Shown piece by piece: positions 16,531-25,200 of a stretch of DNA of 38,371 nucleotides (position 1 is the stretch's first letter; each line of letters starts with the position of its first letter). The notes under the pieces are model-generated. The model had not been told where the DNA came from. It worked only from the letters and a program-made list of their open reading frames with translations, and ran no database searches. Source of the DNA: Dysgonamonadaceae bacterium (lineage in GTDB: Bacteria; Bacteroidota; Bacteroidia; Bacteroidales; Azobacteroidaceae); NCBI GenBank assembly GCA_031263685.1, contig JAISFI010000208.1, forward strand, positions 1-38,371, given 5' to 3'. Made by a program: the position numbers and the translations under genes.

Positions 16531-16761
16531 CGCTCGGCGCAGTTTCGATTGAACGAGCCTCGACGTCTCGATGAGACGAGCCTCGACGTCTTGATGAGAC
16601 GAGCCTCGACGTCTTGATGAGACGAGCCTCGACGTCTCGATTGAGTGAGCCTCGTTACAACGAAAGCGTGAGCCTCGTTACAACGAAAGCGTGAGCCTCA
16701 TTACAACGAAAGCGTGAGCCTCGTTACAACGACAGCGTGAGCCTCGATGCTACGCCGAGCG
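16531..16761. repeat. 23-bp tandem hairpin array framed by inverted arms
   Basis: GAGCCTC recurs nine times at exactly 23-bp steps (16555, 16578, 16601, 16624, 16647, 16670, 16693, 16716, 16739). The first four units continue CGACGTCTYGATGAGAC or a close variant, with a CGTCTY/GAGACG hairpin in which C to T change keeps a G-U pair. The next four continue RTTACAACGAMAGCGT with a GTT/AAC mini-hairpin. The whole array is enclosed by CGCTCGGCG (16531-16539) and CGCCGAGCG (16753-16761). It fills the gap between HTCS (stop at 16778) and GH78 (start at 16476), both leftward, so it would be transcribed as the GH78 leader or the HTCS 3' end. Confidence 0.85.
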
Positions 16762-16777
16762 CCGCCTTCCGGCGCCA

Positions 16778-19700
16778 TTATCCGTCCCGGACGCCTTTCT
16801 TCGTCCGGGAAGTTTCGCGGGGAACAACAGGTGCTGCCGGCGGCGGCGTTTTTGTACTGTTCGACAGCATGAAATCTTTCGGCAATATCCCGAAATGTTC
16901 GTAAAAGCATTTCGAAAAATAGGAAGGCGTTTCAAATCCTACCAGATAGCAGACTTCGTTGATCTTGTATTTTGTGGTCGCCAGCATCTGAGCGCCCTGA
17001 TTGAGCCGAATCAGCTTGATATAGTCGTTGGGCGTAATGCCCGTGATGTTTTTGATTTTCTTGTGGAGATTGGAGCGGCTGATGAAAAAGCGTTCGGAAA
17101 GGCTGTCGATGGTGAACTTGTCGTCCGACATGTTTTCGATGATGCAGGCGTTCAGCTTTTCTATAAATTCGCGGTTGTCGGGCTTTTCCATTTTCTGCTT
17201 GAAATAGTTCAGGGGCGACTGGATGAAATTGTTCCGGAGGTTGTTCCGGTTTTCGATGATGCTGTTGACCTGCGCCTTGAGCTGCTCGATGGAAAAAGGC
17301 TTTTCGAGATATACATCCGCGCCCTTTTTCAGTCCCTCGATTTTTGTCTGCGTATCCGTCTTGGCCGAAAGCAGGATGAGGGGGATGTGCGAATAGGCGA
17401 GGTTGGTCTTGATGGCGTTGCAGAGTTCCAGGCCGTCCATTTCCGGCATCAGGATGTCGGAGATAATGACGTCCAGGCTTTCTTTTTCGACGATTTCCAT
17501 GGCTTTCCGTCCGTTTTCGGCCTCCAGGATGATGTGGTTTTCGTTCAGGTTGGATACCAGGAAGGAGCGCAAATCCTTGTTGTCTTCCACGACCAGGATT
17601 TTCAGGCTCGAATCGCCCGCTTTTTCCTCGTCTGGCGGCTGCACCTGTGGAGCGTCGCCTTCCTCGCAGCTTGCGATCGGGAGTTTTAGCGTGAACACCG
17701 ATCCTTTGCCCGGTTCGGATTCGACGGCGATGCTTCCGTTGTGCTTTGCCGCCAGCGACTGCGAAAGCGACAGTCCCAGACCGGAACCGGTTTTCGGCAC
17801 ATTATCCTTGTCCGGTATCCGGAAAAAGGGTTCGAATATTTTGTTCCAGTACTGTTTATCCAGGCCTGCGCCGTCGTCCTTGACCGAGAGGGAGAGGTAC
17901 TTATCGTCGGCGCCGAGCCTGATTTCAATCCTTTCGCTCGCGTATTTGATGGCGTTGGAAACGAGGTTGCTGACAATCTTGTAGATGGCTTCCGAATCGA
18001 CAATGCTTTCTATGCGGTCGCTGCTCATGGAGAGAGACATGTCGATGTTGCTGAGCCGCGCGTTCTGGTGATACTGACTGTACACGTCCTGCACGATTTT
18101 CACGATGTTATGCTTCCTGAAGTTGAACAGGAACATGTTTTCCTCCACCTTCCGGAAGTCGAGCAGTTGGTTAATCAAATCCAGCAGGCGATTCACATTG
18201 ATGTCGATGATTTCCAGGTTGTTTCTCGTCTGCCGGCTGCCGTCGCCGGACAGGAGGATGTTCTCCAGCGGAGCGATGATCAGCGAGAGCGGCGTCCTGA
18301 TTTCGTGCGCGATGTTCGTAAAGAAATTGATTTTGGATTCGTAGGTTTCCTTTTCCTTTTCGGCTTTGTACTTGTAGAGCTTTTCCTGGTTTTTGGCGGC
18401 CAGTCGCCTGTTGTAGGCATATATCAAATAGGCTGCGACGCCGAGTGCGAGCGCGATGTAGAGGCATATCATATAGTTCTCGAACCAGAAAGGCGGCTTT
18501 ATCCGGATGGCGATGCTTGTGCCCGACTCGTTCCATACCCCGTCGTTGTTCGCTCCCTTCACCCGGAAAACGTAGTTTCCGGCGGGGATGTTCATGTAAT
18601 GGGCTTTCGTGTCGTTGCCCACGTCGTTCCAGTCGGCGTCGAAGCCCTCCAGCATGTATGCGTACCGGTTGTGGTCGGGCGACAGGTAGCTGAGCGCCAC
18701 AAAATCGAAGTTGAAAGAAGACTGGTTGTATTTCAGCGTGATTTCCTTCGTGTTGCCGATAGCCGCCTTCAGGGGCGACGACGCAGCGCCGGCAATCATC
18801 TCCCGGTTGGCAATCCGAAAGCCGGTAACGGTGACTGGAGGAACCTGCCGGTTGGTAGAAATCTCCTTGGGATTGAAGGATATAAACCCGTTCGTGCCGC
18901 CGAAGTACAGGTGATTGGCGGAGGTTTTCAGGGCGCTTTTGGGGTTGTAGCGGATTTTCCGCACGTCGCCGATGTATCCGAAGGTTTTGACGGTTTTCTG
19001 TTCCGTGTGGATACGCAGCAGGCCGCTGCTGGTTGTTACCCAGAGATAGCCCTCGTTGTCGTCGAGCATGGAATATATAATGTTGGACGACAGTCCCGAT
19101 TCTTCGCTCAGGAAGCGTTCAAAGCGGTTCTTTTCGGGATTGAACAGCAGCAGACCCTCGCCCTCCGTTCCCGCCCAGATGCGGAACCTGGAATCCTGGA
19201 AGATGCAGTTGATGTTGTTTGTCGGCAGCGATTCGGCGTCTTCGGCTTGATGACCGAAAGCGCTCCACTGGCCGTTTATGTCCAGGCGCAGCACGCCGTT
19301 GGCATGGGTGGCAAACCATACATTGCCCTTGTAGTCTTCTTCAATGTCCTTGATTGGCATACCGGCCAGGTGCGCTATCCGGCTCATTTTTCCGGTGAGC
19401 GGGTCGAAACTCCCGGCGCCTTCTTCCGAGCCTAACAGCAAGTATCCCTTCGAATGTTTGAAAAGGGTGGTGATGAAGTTGAAAGAATGAATGTCCGAAA
19501 CGCCGGCAACCTTTCCCGTCCGGGTGTTCAGGACGCTTAGCCCTCGTCCGTAGAGGCTGATGTACAGCCGGTCGTTGTCCGGCAGGAGATCCTGTATGTC
19601 GTGATAGCCCACGTCGTAGTGCGCCGCTTCAAAGCGTTTCGTGGCGGGATTGAAGAGCGACAGGCCGCCGTTGTAGGTACCCACCCAGATTTTCCCGCTC

Positions 19701-20767
19701 TTGTCTTCCGCGAAGCTGCTGATGATATTCTTTTTCGACGAATGGCCGGGCGTGCTGTAGTAATAAAAGAACTTGTTGATGGCCGGTGAAAAATAATTGA
19801 CGCCTCCGAAGTACGTTCCAATCCAGAAGGCGCCTTCCGTGTCGCGGATGATGGAGAAGATGGATTTGTCCGTCAGGTTGTCGAAATCGTTGTTCAGAAA
19901 CTCGAAGCTGTCCGACGTGCGGTTGAAGACAACAAGCCCCTTGTCGGAACCCATGATGAGTTCGCTGTCGGAATATTCCGTGATGGATTTGATGTTGAAA
20001 GCCTGCTGACTCATATAGCAGTTCAGTTTCCCGGTGCGGTAATTGTACCGGTACAGGCCGCTCGAGGCAGTTCCTATCCAGAGATTGTTTTCGGCGTCGC
20101 AATAAAGGCTGTACACCGTCTGGTCGGTGATGCCCAGCGTTTCCCGGCCATTCATCCGGGTAAAAGTCTCCTTTTTGGAATCGAAAAAGATCAGCCCCTC
20201 ACCGGCAGACGCGAGCCAGAAGTTTCCCGTATAGTCCTGCACAATGTTCCATATATAATTGGAGGGAATATCGCCGGGGTTGCCGCTGTTATAGTAGTGT
20301 TTCCTTACCGACAGATCGGTGTTGAGAACGTACAGCCCCTGCCCGTGACAGGCTATCCGGATACTTCCGTCCGGATCTTCCATGATGGCGTTGATGCTGG
20401 CATCGTCCTCCCGCGTTCTGCCGAGGTCGATGTGGCTGAACCGCTCCACATGCGTGTCGAAAAGGTAAAGCCCGTTTTTTGTGCCGACGAAAAACCGCTC
20501 CCTGGAATCTTCTTTCATGCAGTGAATGAAGTTGTTTCCGATGGAAGACGCGTCGTCTTGCCGTTTTTTGAAAACCTTGAACGACTTGCCGTCAAAGCGG
20601 TTGAGTCCGTCGCTTGTCCCGAACCAGATAAACCCCCTGCGATCCTGCATGACCGACCAGACACTGTTGTGCGACAGGCCGTCTTCGACCTGGTAACTTC
20701 TGAAGTAAAACGCTTCCACCGGAAGAATAAATACCTGCATCAGGATGATGAAAAAATACTGCTTCAT
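16778..20767 (-). CDS. Hybrid two-component system (HTCS) regulator
   Basis: 1329 residues from the ATG at 20765-20767. The 49 extra residues in the ORF track lie in the promoter and lack a signal. The order is: signal peptide (MKQYFFIILMQVFILPVEAF); a 14-bladed two-component-regulator beta-propeller pair (about 20-690, repeated 'D..G.IW.GT..GGL' blades); Y_Y_Y domain (about 700-760); one membrane helix (about 766-786, YMICLYIALALGVAAYLIYAY); HisKA with His about 820 in FTNIAHEIRTPL; HATPase ending SGLGLSLSQSLAAKHNG; receiver with Asp about 1103 in IISDILMPEMDGLE; and an AraC-type HTH (about 1220-1310). It binds a breakdown product in the periplasm and activates the local degradation genes. 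It is divergent from the GH88-GH92 gene and heads the leftward GH78-GH5-esterase set. Confidence 0.93.
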   Translation of the reverse strand: MKQYFFIILMQVFILPVEAFYFRSYQVEDGLSHNSVWSVMQDRRGFIWFGTSDGLNRFDGKSFKVFKKRQDDASSIGNNFIHCMKEDSRERFFVGTKNGLYLFDTHVERFSHIDLGRTREDDASINAIMEDPDGSIRIACHGQGLYVLNTDLSVRKHYYNSGNPGDIPSNYIWNIVQDYTGNFWLASAGEGLIFFDSKKETFTRMNGRETLGITDQTVYSLYCDAENNLWIGTASSGLYRYNYRTGKLNCYMSQQAFNIKSITEYSDSELIMGSDKGLVVFNRTSDSFEFLNNDFDNLTDKSIFSIIRDTEGAFWIGTYFGGVNYFSPAINKFFYYYSTPGHSSKKNIISSFAEDKSGKIWVGTYNGGLSLFNPATKRFEAAHYDVGYHDIQDLLPDNDRLYISLYGRGLSVLNTRTGKVAGVSDIHSFNFITTLFKHSKGYLLLGSEEGAGSFDPLTGKMSRIAHLAGMPIKDIEEDYKGNVWFATHANGVLRLDINGQWSAFGHQAEDAESLPTNNINCIFQDSRFRIWAGTEGEGLLLFNPEKNRFERFLSEESGLSSNIIYSMLDDNEGYLWVTTSSGLLRIHTEQKTVKTFGYIGDVRKIRYNPKSALKTSANHLYFGGTNGFISFNPKEISTNRQVPPVTVTGFRIANREMIAGAASSPLKAAIGNTKEITLKYNQSSFNFDFVALSYLSPDHNRYAYMLEGFDADWNDVGNDTKAHYMNIPAGNYVFRVKGANNDGVWNESGTSIAIRIKPPFWFENYMICLYIALALGVAAYLIYAYNRRLAAKNQEKLYKYKAEKEKETYESKINFFTNIAHEIRTPLSLIIAPLENILLSGDGSRQTRNNLEIIDINVNRLLDLINQLLDFRKVEENMFLFNFRKHNIVKIVQDVYSQYHQNARLSNIDMSLSMSSDRIESIVDSEAIYKIVSNLVSNAIKYASERIEIRLGADDKYLSLSVKDDGAGLDKQYWNKIFEPFFRIPDKDNVPKTGSGLGLSLSQSLAAKHNGSIAVESEPGKGSVFTLKLPIASCEEGDAPQVQPPDEEKAGDSSLKILVVEDNKDLRSFLVSNLNENHIILEAENGRKAMEIVEKESLDVIISDILMPEMDGLELCNAIKTNLAYSHIPLILLSAKTDTQTKIEGLKKGADVYLEKPFSIEQLKAQVNSIIENRNNLRNNFIQSPLNYFKQKMEKPDNREFIEKLNACIIENMSDDKFTIDSLSERFFISRSNLHKKIKNITGITPNDYIKLIRLNQGAQMLATTKYKINEVCYLVGFETPSYFSKCFYEHFGILPKDFMLSNSTKTPPPAAPVVPRETSRTKKGVRDG

Positions 20768-20819
20768 GGCATTCCATGTTTTAAAGTCCAAAATTATTAC
20801 ATAATGATTTTTTGCACTG

Positions 20820-20827
20820 CAAATATA
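20820..20827 (-). promoter_or_regulatory. -7 box candidate for the HTCS gene
   Basis: On the minus strand this reads TATATTTG, a full match to TAnnTTTG, 53 nt upstream of the ATG at 20767. No well-spaced -33 TTTG was found. Confidence 0.45.
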
Positions 20828-20839
20828 TTTCCAATATAT

Positions 20840-20880
20840 GCAAGAATATTGTAATGTTGGAAAAAAAAGAATATTCTTGC
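20840..20880. promoter_or_regulatory. 11-bp perfect inverted repeat, candidate operator
   Basis: GCAAGAATATT (20840-20850) and AATATTCTTGC (20870-20880) are perfect inverted arms separated by 19 nt, in the divergent region between the HTCS and GH88-GH92 genes. It sits between the -7 boxes of the two directions, so a regulator bound here could act on both. The HTCS AraC domain is the obvious candidate; this is inference. Confidence 0.5.
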
Positions 20881-20892
20881 CTATTTGTGAAA

Positions 20893-20931
20893 TATATTTG
20901 CATCCCTTTTGCATATATCGGCCTACATTTG
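20893..20931 (+). promoter_or_regulatory. -7 box candidates for the GH88-GH92 gene
   Basis: TATATTTG (20893-20900) and TACATTTG (20924-20931) both match TAnnTTTG, and the ATG is at 20969. TTTG at 20897-20900 is 23 nt upstream of the second box, slightly longer than the usual -33 spacing, as might be expected of an activator-dependent promoter. Three TTTGCAT copies occur between 20898 and 20935. The ORF-track TTG start at 20909 lies between the boxes and was not used. Confidence 0.5.
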
Positions 20932-20968
20932 CATGGTATATTTTTTCACGGACATTTTCACGGACATT

Positions 20969-23900
20969 ATGAGAAAGACGATAGCTTTTTTACTTACCCT
21001 TCTTTTATGTACGGCAACCGGCATCTGCCGGGCGCAAAGCGATGCAGGCACCGCAGGCATCACAGTCGATGCAGATGCACTGCTGGAATATTGCCGTCTG
21101 CAAACCCGTCAAACACTGCTGAAAACGGCGAACGACAGTTGCGCGCGTCCCCGCTGCATCAATCTGAAAGATACGGACTGGTACATGGTCAATATTTACG
21201 ACTGGACAAGCGGTTTCTGGCCGGGGATTTTGTGGTATAACTACGAAGCTGCGCCCGATGAGGGGATTCGGGAGATGGCCGTCCGCTATACGGAATGTCT
21301 CAGCCCGCTGACCAATCTGCAGCACGACTGCGACCACGACATCGGCTTTCAGGTGATGAGCAGTTTCGGTCATGCCTACCGGCAGACGAAGAACGAAGCA
21401 TACAGGACGAGGATTCTGGAAGGTGCGGAAAAGCTGTCGAGGCTCTACAATCCGACAGTAGGCACGATCCTGTCGTGGCCGGGCATGGTGCAGCGCATGG
21501 GATGGCCGCACAATACGATCCTGGACAATATGATGAACCTTGAAATACTGTTTTTCGCCTCCAAGAACGGCGGGAAACGCGAATGGTACGATATGGCGGT
21601 CAGCCACGCAAGAGTGACCATGGAAAATCAGTTCCGTCCCGACGGGACGAGCTACCATGTGGCCGTATATGATACGGTGACCGGAAAATTCATCAAGGGC
21701 GTGACCAATCAGGGATATGGCGACGAAACATTCTGGGCGCGCGGACAGGCATGGTCTGTCTATGGCTATACGATGGTCTACCGCGAAACCGGCGACGTCG
21801 AGTTTCTGCGCTTTGCCGAAAAGCTGGCCGATACTTACCTGCGCCGCCTGCCGGAAGACGGTGTGCCGTTCTGGGATTTTGACGACCCGGCTATTCCCAA
21901 CGCTCCCAAAGACGCTTCGGCTGCCGCTATCACGGCGTCGGCGCTGCTGGAACTGTCGCAACTGGAAGACGACCGGCAGAAGGCACGGAAATATGAAGCG
22001 GCTGCCGTCCGGATGCTCAACAGCCTGTCATCGGCCAGCTACCGGTGCAGCGACGGCAAGTCGGCTTTCCTCCTCCACAGCACGGGCAACTATCCCGGCG
22101 GATACGAAATAGATGCTTCCCTCATTTATGCGGATTACTATTATATTGAAGCCCTGGTGAGGTATAAGAAAATCAGGGACGGCAGAACGTCTCTGTCCGA
22201 CAAGGTGGATCTGTTTATGGGCGTGCAGGGCGCGAGCAATTGCGTCATCGGCCCTCAGTGGCCGCACGGTTCGGTCAATCCCGCTCCGCATACGCCCCGG
22301 GGACATCACGACGGATACGATCCCGGACAGCCCATTCGCGGATTTGCCCAGCTCCACGTGTCCGGCGCCGGCTGGGGACGCTACGGACAGTTGTTGCTGT
22401 CGCCGCAGACGGGATTCAACAGCAATGAGGACGGGCACGACTCGCCCAAGTCGGAAGAAGTGGCGACTCCTTATTATTATGCCGTCCATCTTGATCGCTA
22501 CGGGATTCGTACGGAGATAACGCCCACGCATCACTGCGCCCTGTACCGGATAACGTTCCCGCAGACCAGCCGTCAATCCAATGACGCAAATATACTGTTA
22601 GACCTCGCACACAATATTCCGCAGCATATTGCGCCGGAAATCAAAGGAAGATTCATCGGCGGAAACATCTCTTACGACAAGCGCGAAAACGCCCTGAGCG
22701 GCTGGGGGGAATATGCCGGCGGATTCGGCAGCGACCGGCCTTATAAAGTCTGGTTTTATATGCAGCCGGACGTTTCTCTCGATAAAGTGCGGATAAGCGA
22801 CCGGAAAAAGGGCGTTCTGTACGCCCGCCTGCAACTGCCCGAAAACGTCGGGACGGTGCGACTGGATGTGGGCGTGTCGTTTCAAAGCGTTGAAAATGCG
22901 CGGCGTTTCCTGGCTATGGAAGTGGCTCAAAAATCTTTCGATGAGGTGAAAAGTCAGGCGAAAGAGGCTTGGGAAAACGTGCTGTCTTCCATCGAAGTCA
23001 GGGGCGGAACGGACGAGGCACAGCGCCTGTTTTATACTACCCTCTATCACAGTTTCCTGATGCCGCGCGACCGTACCGGCGACAAGCCCGGCGAGATGTT
23101 TAACGATGGGAACGACAGCCGTCCTCACCTCGACGACCATTACTGCGTGTGGGATACCTGGCGGACGAAGTATCCGCTGATGACGCTGATTCAGGAGAGT
23201 TTCACGTCGAAGACTATTCAATCGTTCCTGAGCCGCTTTGCCGCCGACAGTATCTGCAATCCCACCTACACCTCGTCTTTGGAATGGGACTGGAAGCAGG
23301 GCGGCGACGATGTTGACAATATCATCGCCGACGCTTTTGCCAAGAAGGTGCCGGGTTTCGACCGTCAGGCGGCATACGAACTGCTTAAATATCATGCTTT
23401 CAATGCCCGCAATCATTCTTATTTACAATACGGATGGCTGCCGGAGACGGGGGAGCGGATGAGTTGCAGTTATACGATGGAGTATGCGTACAATGATTTC
23501 TGCGCCTCGCAGGTAGCCCGGTATATGCAGGATGCGCAAACGGCGGCGTTCCTGGCCGAACGTTCCGGCAAGTGGGAAAAGCTTTTCAATGCTCAGGCGG
23601 AAAGTCACGGGTTCAAAGGGTTTGTCCTGCCTCGAAGTGTGGATAATGAATGGGTGTCCATCGACCCTGCGAAGAAGTACGGCTCCTGGGAGTCTTATTT
23701 CTATGAAGGCAACTCGTGGGTGTACACGCTTTTCACGCCTCACCAATTTGACCGCCTGATTGACCTGTGCGGAGGGAAGAAGGCGATGACAGACCGCCTC
23801 GTCTATGGATTCGACAATGGCCTGATTGACATGGAAAACGAGCCGGGATTTCTGACGCCTTTCATCTTCATGCATTGCGGTCGTCCGGACTTGGCGGCGA

Positions 23901-24253
23901 AGTATGTGCGACGGATACGTGAAAATCATTTCTCGCTGTCTGCCGGATACCCCGACAACGAAGACAGCGGTGCGATGGGCGCCTGGTATGTGTTTACGTC
24001 CATCGGACTGTTCCCCAATGCGGGACAGGATTTTTATTATCTGCTGCCGCCGGCTTTTCCCGAAATAACGCTTACCCGCGAAAACGGCAAGCGCATCCGG
24101 ATAACGACGGAGAAATCATCGCCCGACGCGCAATACGTCGAATCGATCAGTCTCAACGGCCGGATACTGGACACGCCCCGGATACGGCACGAGGATATGG
24201 CCGATGGCGCAAACATTGTTTTCAAATTGACAACAGTAGACAAAAACAGTTGA
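20969..24253 (+). CDS. GH88-GH92 fusion: unsaturated glucuronyl hydrolase plus alpha-mannosidase
   Basis: 1094 residues in one uninterrupted frame, from the ATG at 20969, which opens a signal peptide (MRKTIAFLLTLLLCTATGICRA). Residues about 30-400 are GH88 unsaturated glucuronyl hydrolase: the two family aspartates appear as D124 in DHDIGFQVMSSFG and D186 in HNTILDNMMN. Residues about 410-1090 are a GH92-type domain of the 'GPQWPHGSVNPAPHTP' subgroup, with HVSGAGWGRYGQ, YEGNSWVYTLFTPHQ, MENEPG and GYPDNEDSGAMGAWYVF matching the conserved core. GH88 removes a 4,5-unsaturated uronate left by a polysaccharide lyase; GH92 then removes an alpha-linked mannose using calcium. No sorting domain is present, so it is probably periplasmic. 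It is divergent from the HTCS gene, and a secreted binding protein follows 50 nt later. Confidence 0.88.
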   Translation: MRKTIAFLLTLLLCTATGICRAQSDAGTAGITVDADALLEYCRLQTRQTLLKTANDSCARPRCINLKDTDWYMVNIYDWTSGFWPGILWYNYEAAPDEGIREMAVRYTECLSPLTNLQHDCDHDIGFQVMSSFGHAYRQTKNEAYRTRILEGAEKLSRLYNPTVGTILSWPGMVQRMGWPHNTILDNMMNLEILFFASKNGGKREWYDMAVSHARVTMENQFRPDGTSYHVAVYDTVTGKFIKGVTNQGYGDETFWARGQAWSVYGYTMVYRETGDVEFLRFAEKLADTYLRRLPEDGVPFWDFDDPAIPNAPKDASAAAITASALLELSQLEDDRQKARKYEAAAVRMLNSLSSASYRCSDGKSAFLLHSTGNYPGGYEIDASLIYADYYYIEALVRYKKIRDGRTSLSDKVDLFMGVQGASNCVIGPQWPHGSVNPAPHTPRGHHDGYDPGQPIRGFAQLHVSGAGWGRYGQLLLSPQTGFNSNEDGHDSPKSEEVATPYYYAVHLDRYGIRTEITPTHHCALYRITFPQTSRQSNDANILLDLAHNIPQHIAPEIKGRFIGGNISYDKRENALSGWGEYAGGFGSDRPYKVWFYMQPDVSLDKVRISDRKKGVLYARLQLPENVGTVRLDVGVSFQSVENARRFLAMEVAQKSFDEVKSQAKEAWENVLSSIEVRGGTDEAQRLFYTTLYHSFLMPRDRTGDKPGEMFNDGNDSRPHLDDHYCVWDTWRTKYPLMTLIQESFTSKTIQSFLSRFAADSICNPTYTSSLEWDWKQGGDDVDNIIADAFAKKVPGFDRQAAYELLKYHAFNARNHSYLQYGWLPETGERMSCSYTMEYAYNDFCASQVARYMQDAQTAAFLAERSGKWEKLFNAQAESHGFKGFVLPRSVDNEWVSIDPAKKYGSWESYFYEGNSWVYTLFTPHQFDRLIDLCGGKKAMTDRLVYGFDNGLIDMENEPGFLTPFIFMHCGRPDLAAKYVRRIRENHFSLSAGYPDNEDSGAMGAWYVFTSIGLFPNAGQDFYYLLPPAFPEITLTRENGKRIRITTEKSSPDAQYVESISLNGRILDTPRIRHEDMADGANIVFKLTTVDKNS

Positions 24254-24303
24254 ACGATGTTCGACTGCATATTTTTTTATTCACTAATTAATGTATTATT
24301 ATC

Positions 24304-25200
24304 ATGAAAAGATTTTTTCAATTTTTAGGTTTAGTGGGATTGTTATTCGCGTTTCAGTTTGCAAATGCTCAGAATCCCACTGTTAAAGCGCCGACGACAC
24401 CGTATCCGGCAGCAGATGTGTTGTCTTTCATTGAAGGCACGTATCCGGAATGGGCGACGTTGTCTAACTCTAACTGGGGGGAAACGGCTACCTGGGATTA
24501 TACTTCGGCAGGCACAGGCGACGATGTAAATTCTTGTCTCGTTATCAATGGTCTGAGCGGAAGCGGAGACCCGAACAAGAGATGGTTAGCCATCCGGTTT
24601 AACGGGAACGGCCCGATAAAGAATTATCAGTATGTGCATGTAGATGTTTATTGCAACGAGCCTACGTCGTTCAGGATCGGTTTTAACAGTTGGGCGCCTG
24701 ACCCCGGTGCCGAAGAGTATTTTCCGACCATCCAGCCGACGGATATGACGCCCGGCAAATGGTATTCCATCGAATATCCTTTGGGCGAGTTTATGGACAG
24801 GCCTACATGGGGAGCTGGACGCGACGCCCATCTGCTGCGTTTCGGAAATGTGCCTTCCGATGAGCCGGACATCGCTTATTCGGACGAGATTTATGTGGCC
24901 AATTTCTTTGTCTTCAACGGTCAGCCGCTACATCTGGATGGAACAGTTTCTTCTTCCCTGAAAGAGGTAACGGTCGATGATTTCACGATTTATCCGACGC
25001 TTGTTTCGGATGCTTTTAACTGGAAATCGTCGAAGGAAATCCGGGAGATAAGTGTCTATAATGTTACAGGACAGTTGCAGAAGCGTGTTGAAAACGTGAA
25101 GGATGCTGTTGATGTTTCCGGGTTGAGTGCCGGGACGTATGTGGTGTCTGTGCGGTTTGCTGATGGGACGAGTGGGGGGAGGAGGATTGTTAAGAATTAA
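24304..25200 (+). CDS. Secreted single-module glycan-binding-type protein with T9SS signal
   Basis: 298 residues: signal peptide (MKRFFQFLGLVGLLFAFQFANA); one beta-sandwich module (about 30-215) with the same layout as the four modules of the GH5 enzyme (PYPAADVLSFIEGTYPEW at its start, YQYVHVDVYCNEPTSFRIGF in the middle, IYVANFFVFNG at its end); and a type IX sorting domain (about 225-298, FTIYPTLVSDAFNW...GGRRIVKN). There is no catalytic domain. It is probably a surface or secreted sugar-binding protein for the substrate handled by this cluster, co-transcribed with the GH88-GH92 gene. The binding role is inferred from the shared module and the neighbours only. A 22-bp palindrome array follows immediately. 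Confidence 0.75.
   Translation: MKRFFQFLGLVGLLFAFQFANAQNPTVKAPTTPYPAADVLSFIEGTYPEWATLSNSNWGETATWDYTSAGTGDDVNSCLVINGLSGSGDPNKRWLAIRFNGNGPIKNYQYVHVDVYCNEPTSFRIGFNSWAPDPGAEEYFPTIQPTDMTPGKWYSIEYPLGEFMDRPTWGAGRDAHLLRFGNVPSDEPDIAYSDEIYVANFFVFNGQPLHLDGTVSSSLKEVTVDDFTIYPTLVSDAFNWKSSKEIREISVYNVTGQLQKRVENVKDAVDVSGLSAGTYVVSVRFADGTSGGRRIVKN

Noticed and set aside
16555-16745. Tandem 23-bp units considered as a CRISPR array
   Set aside because: The repeats are contiguous with no unique spacers of normal size, and no cas genes are present.
17741-19435. 564-aa plus-strand ORF inside the HTCS gene
   Set aside because: Antisense shadow of the sensor kinase and propeller region.
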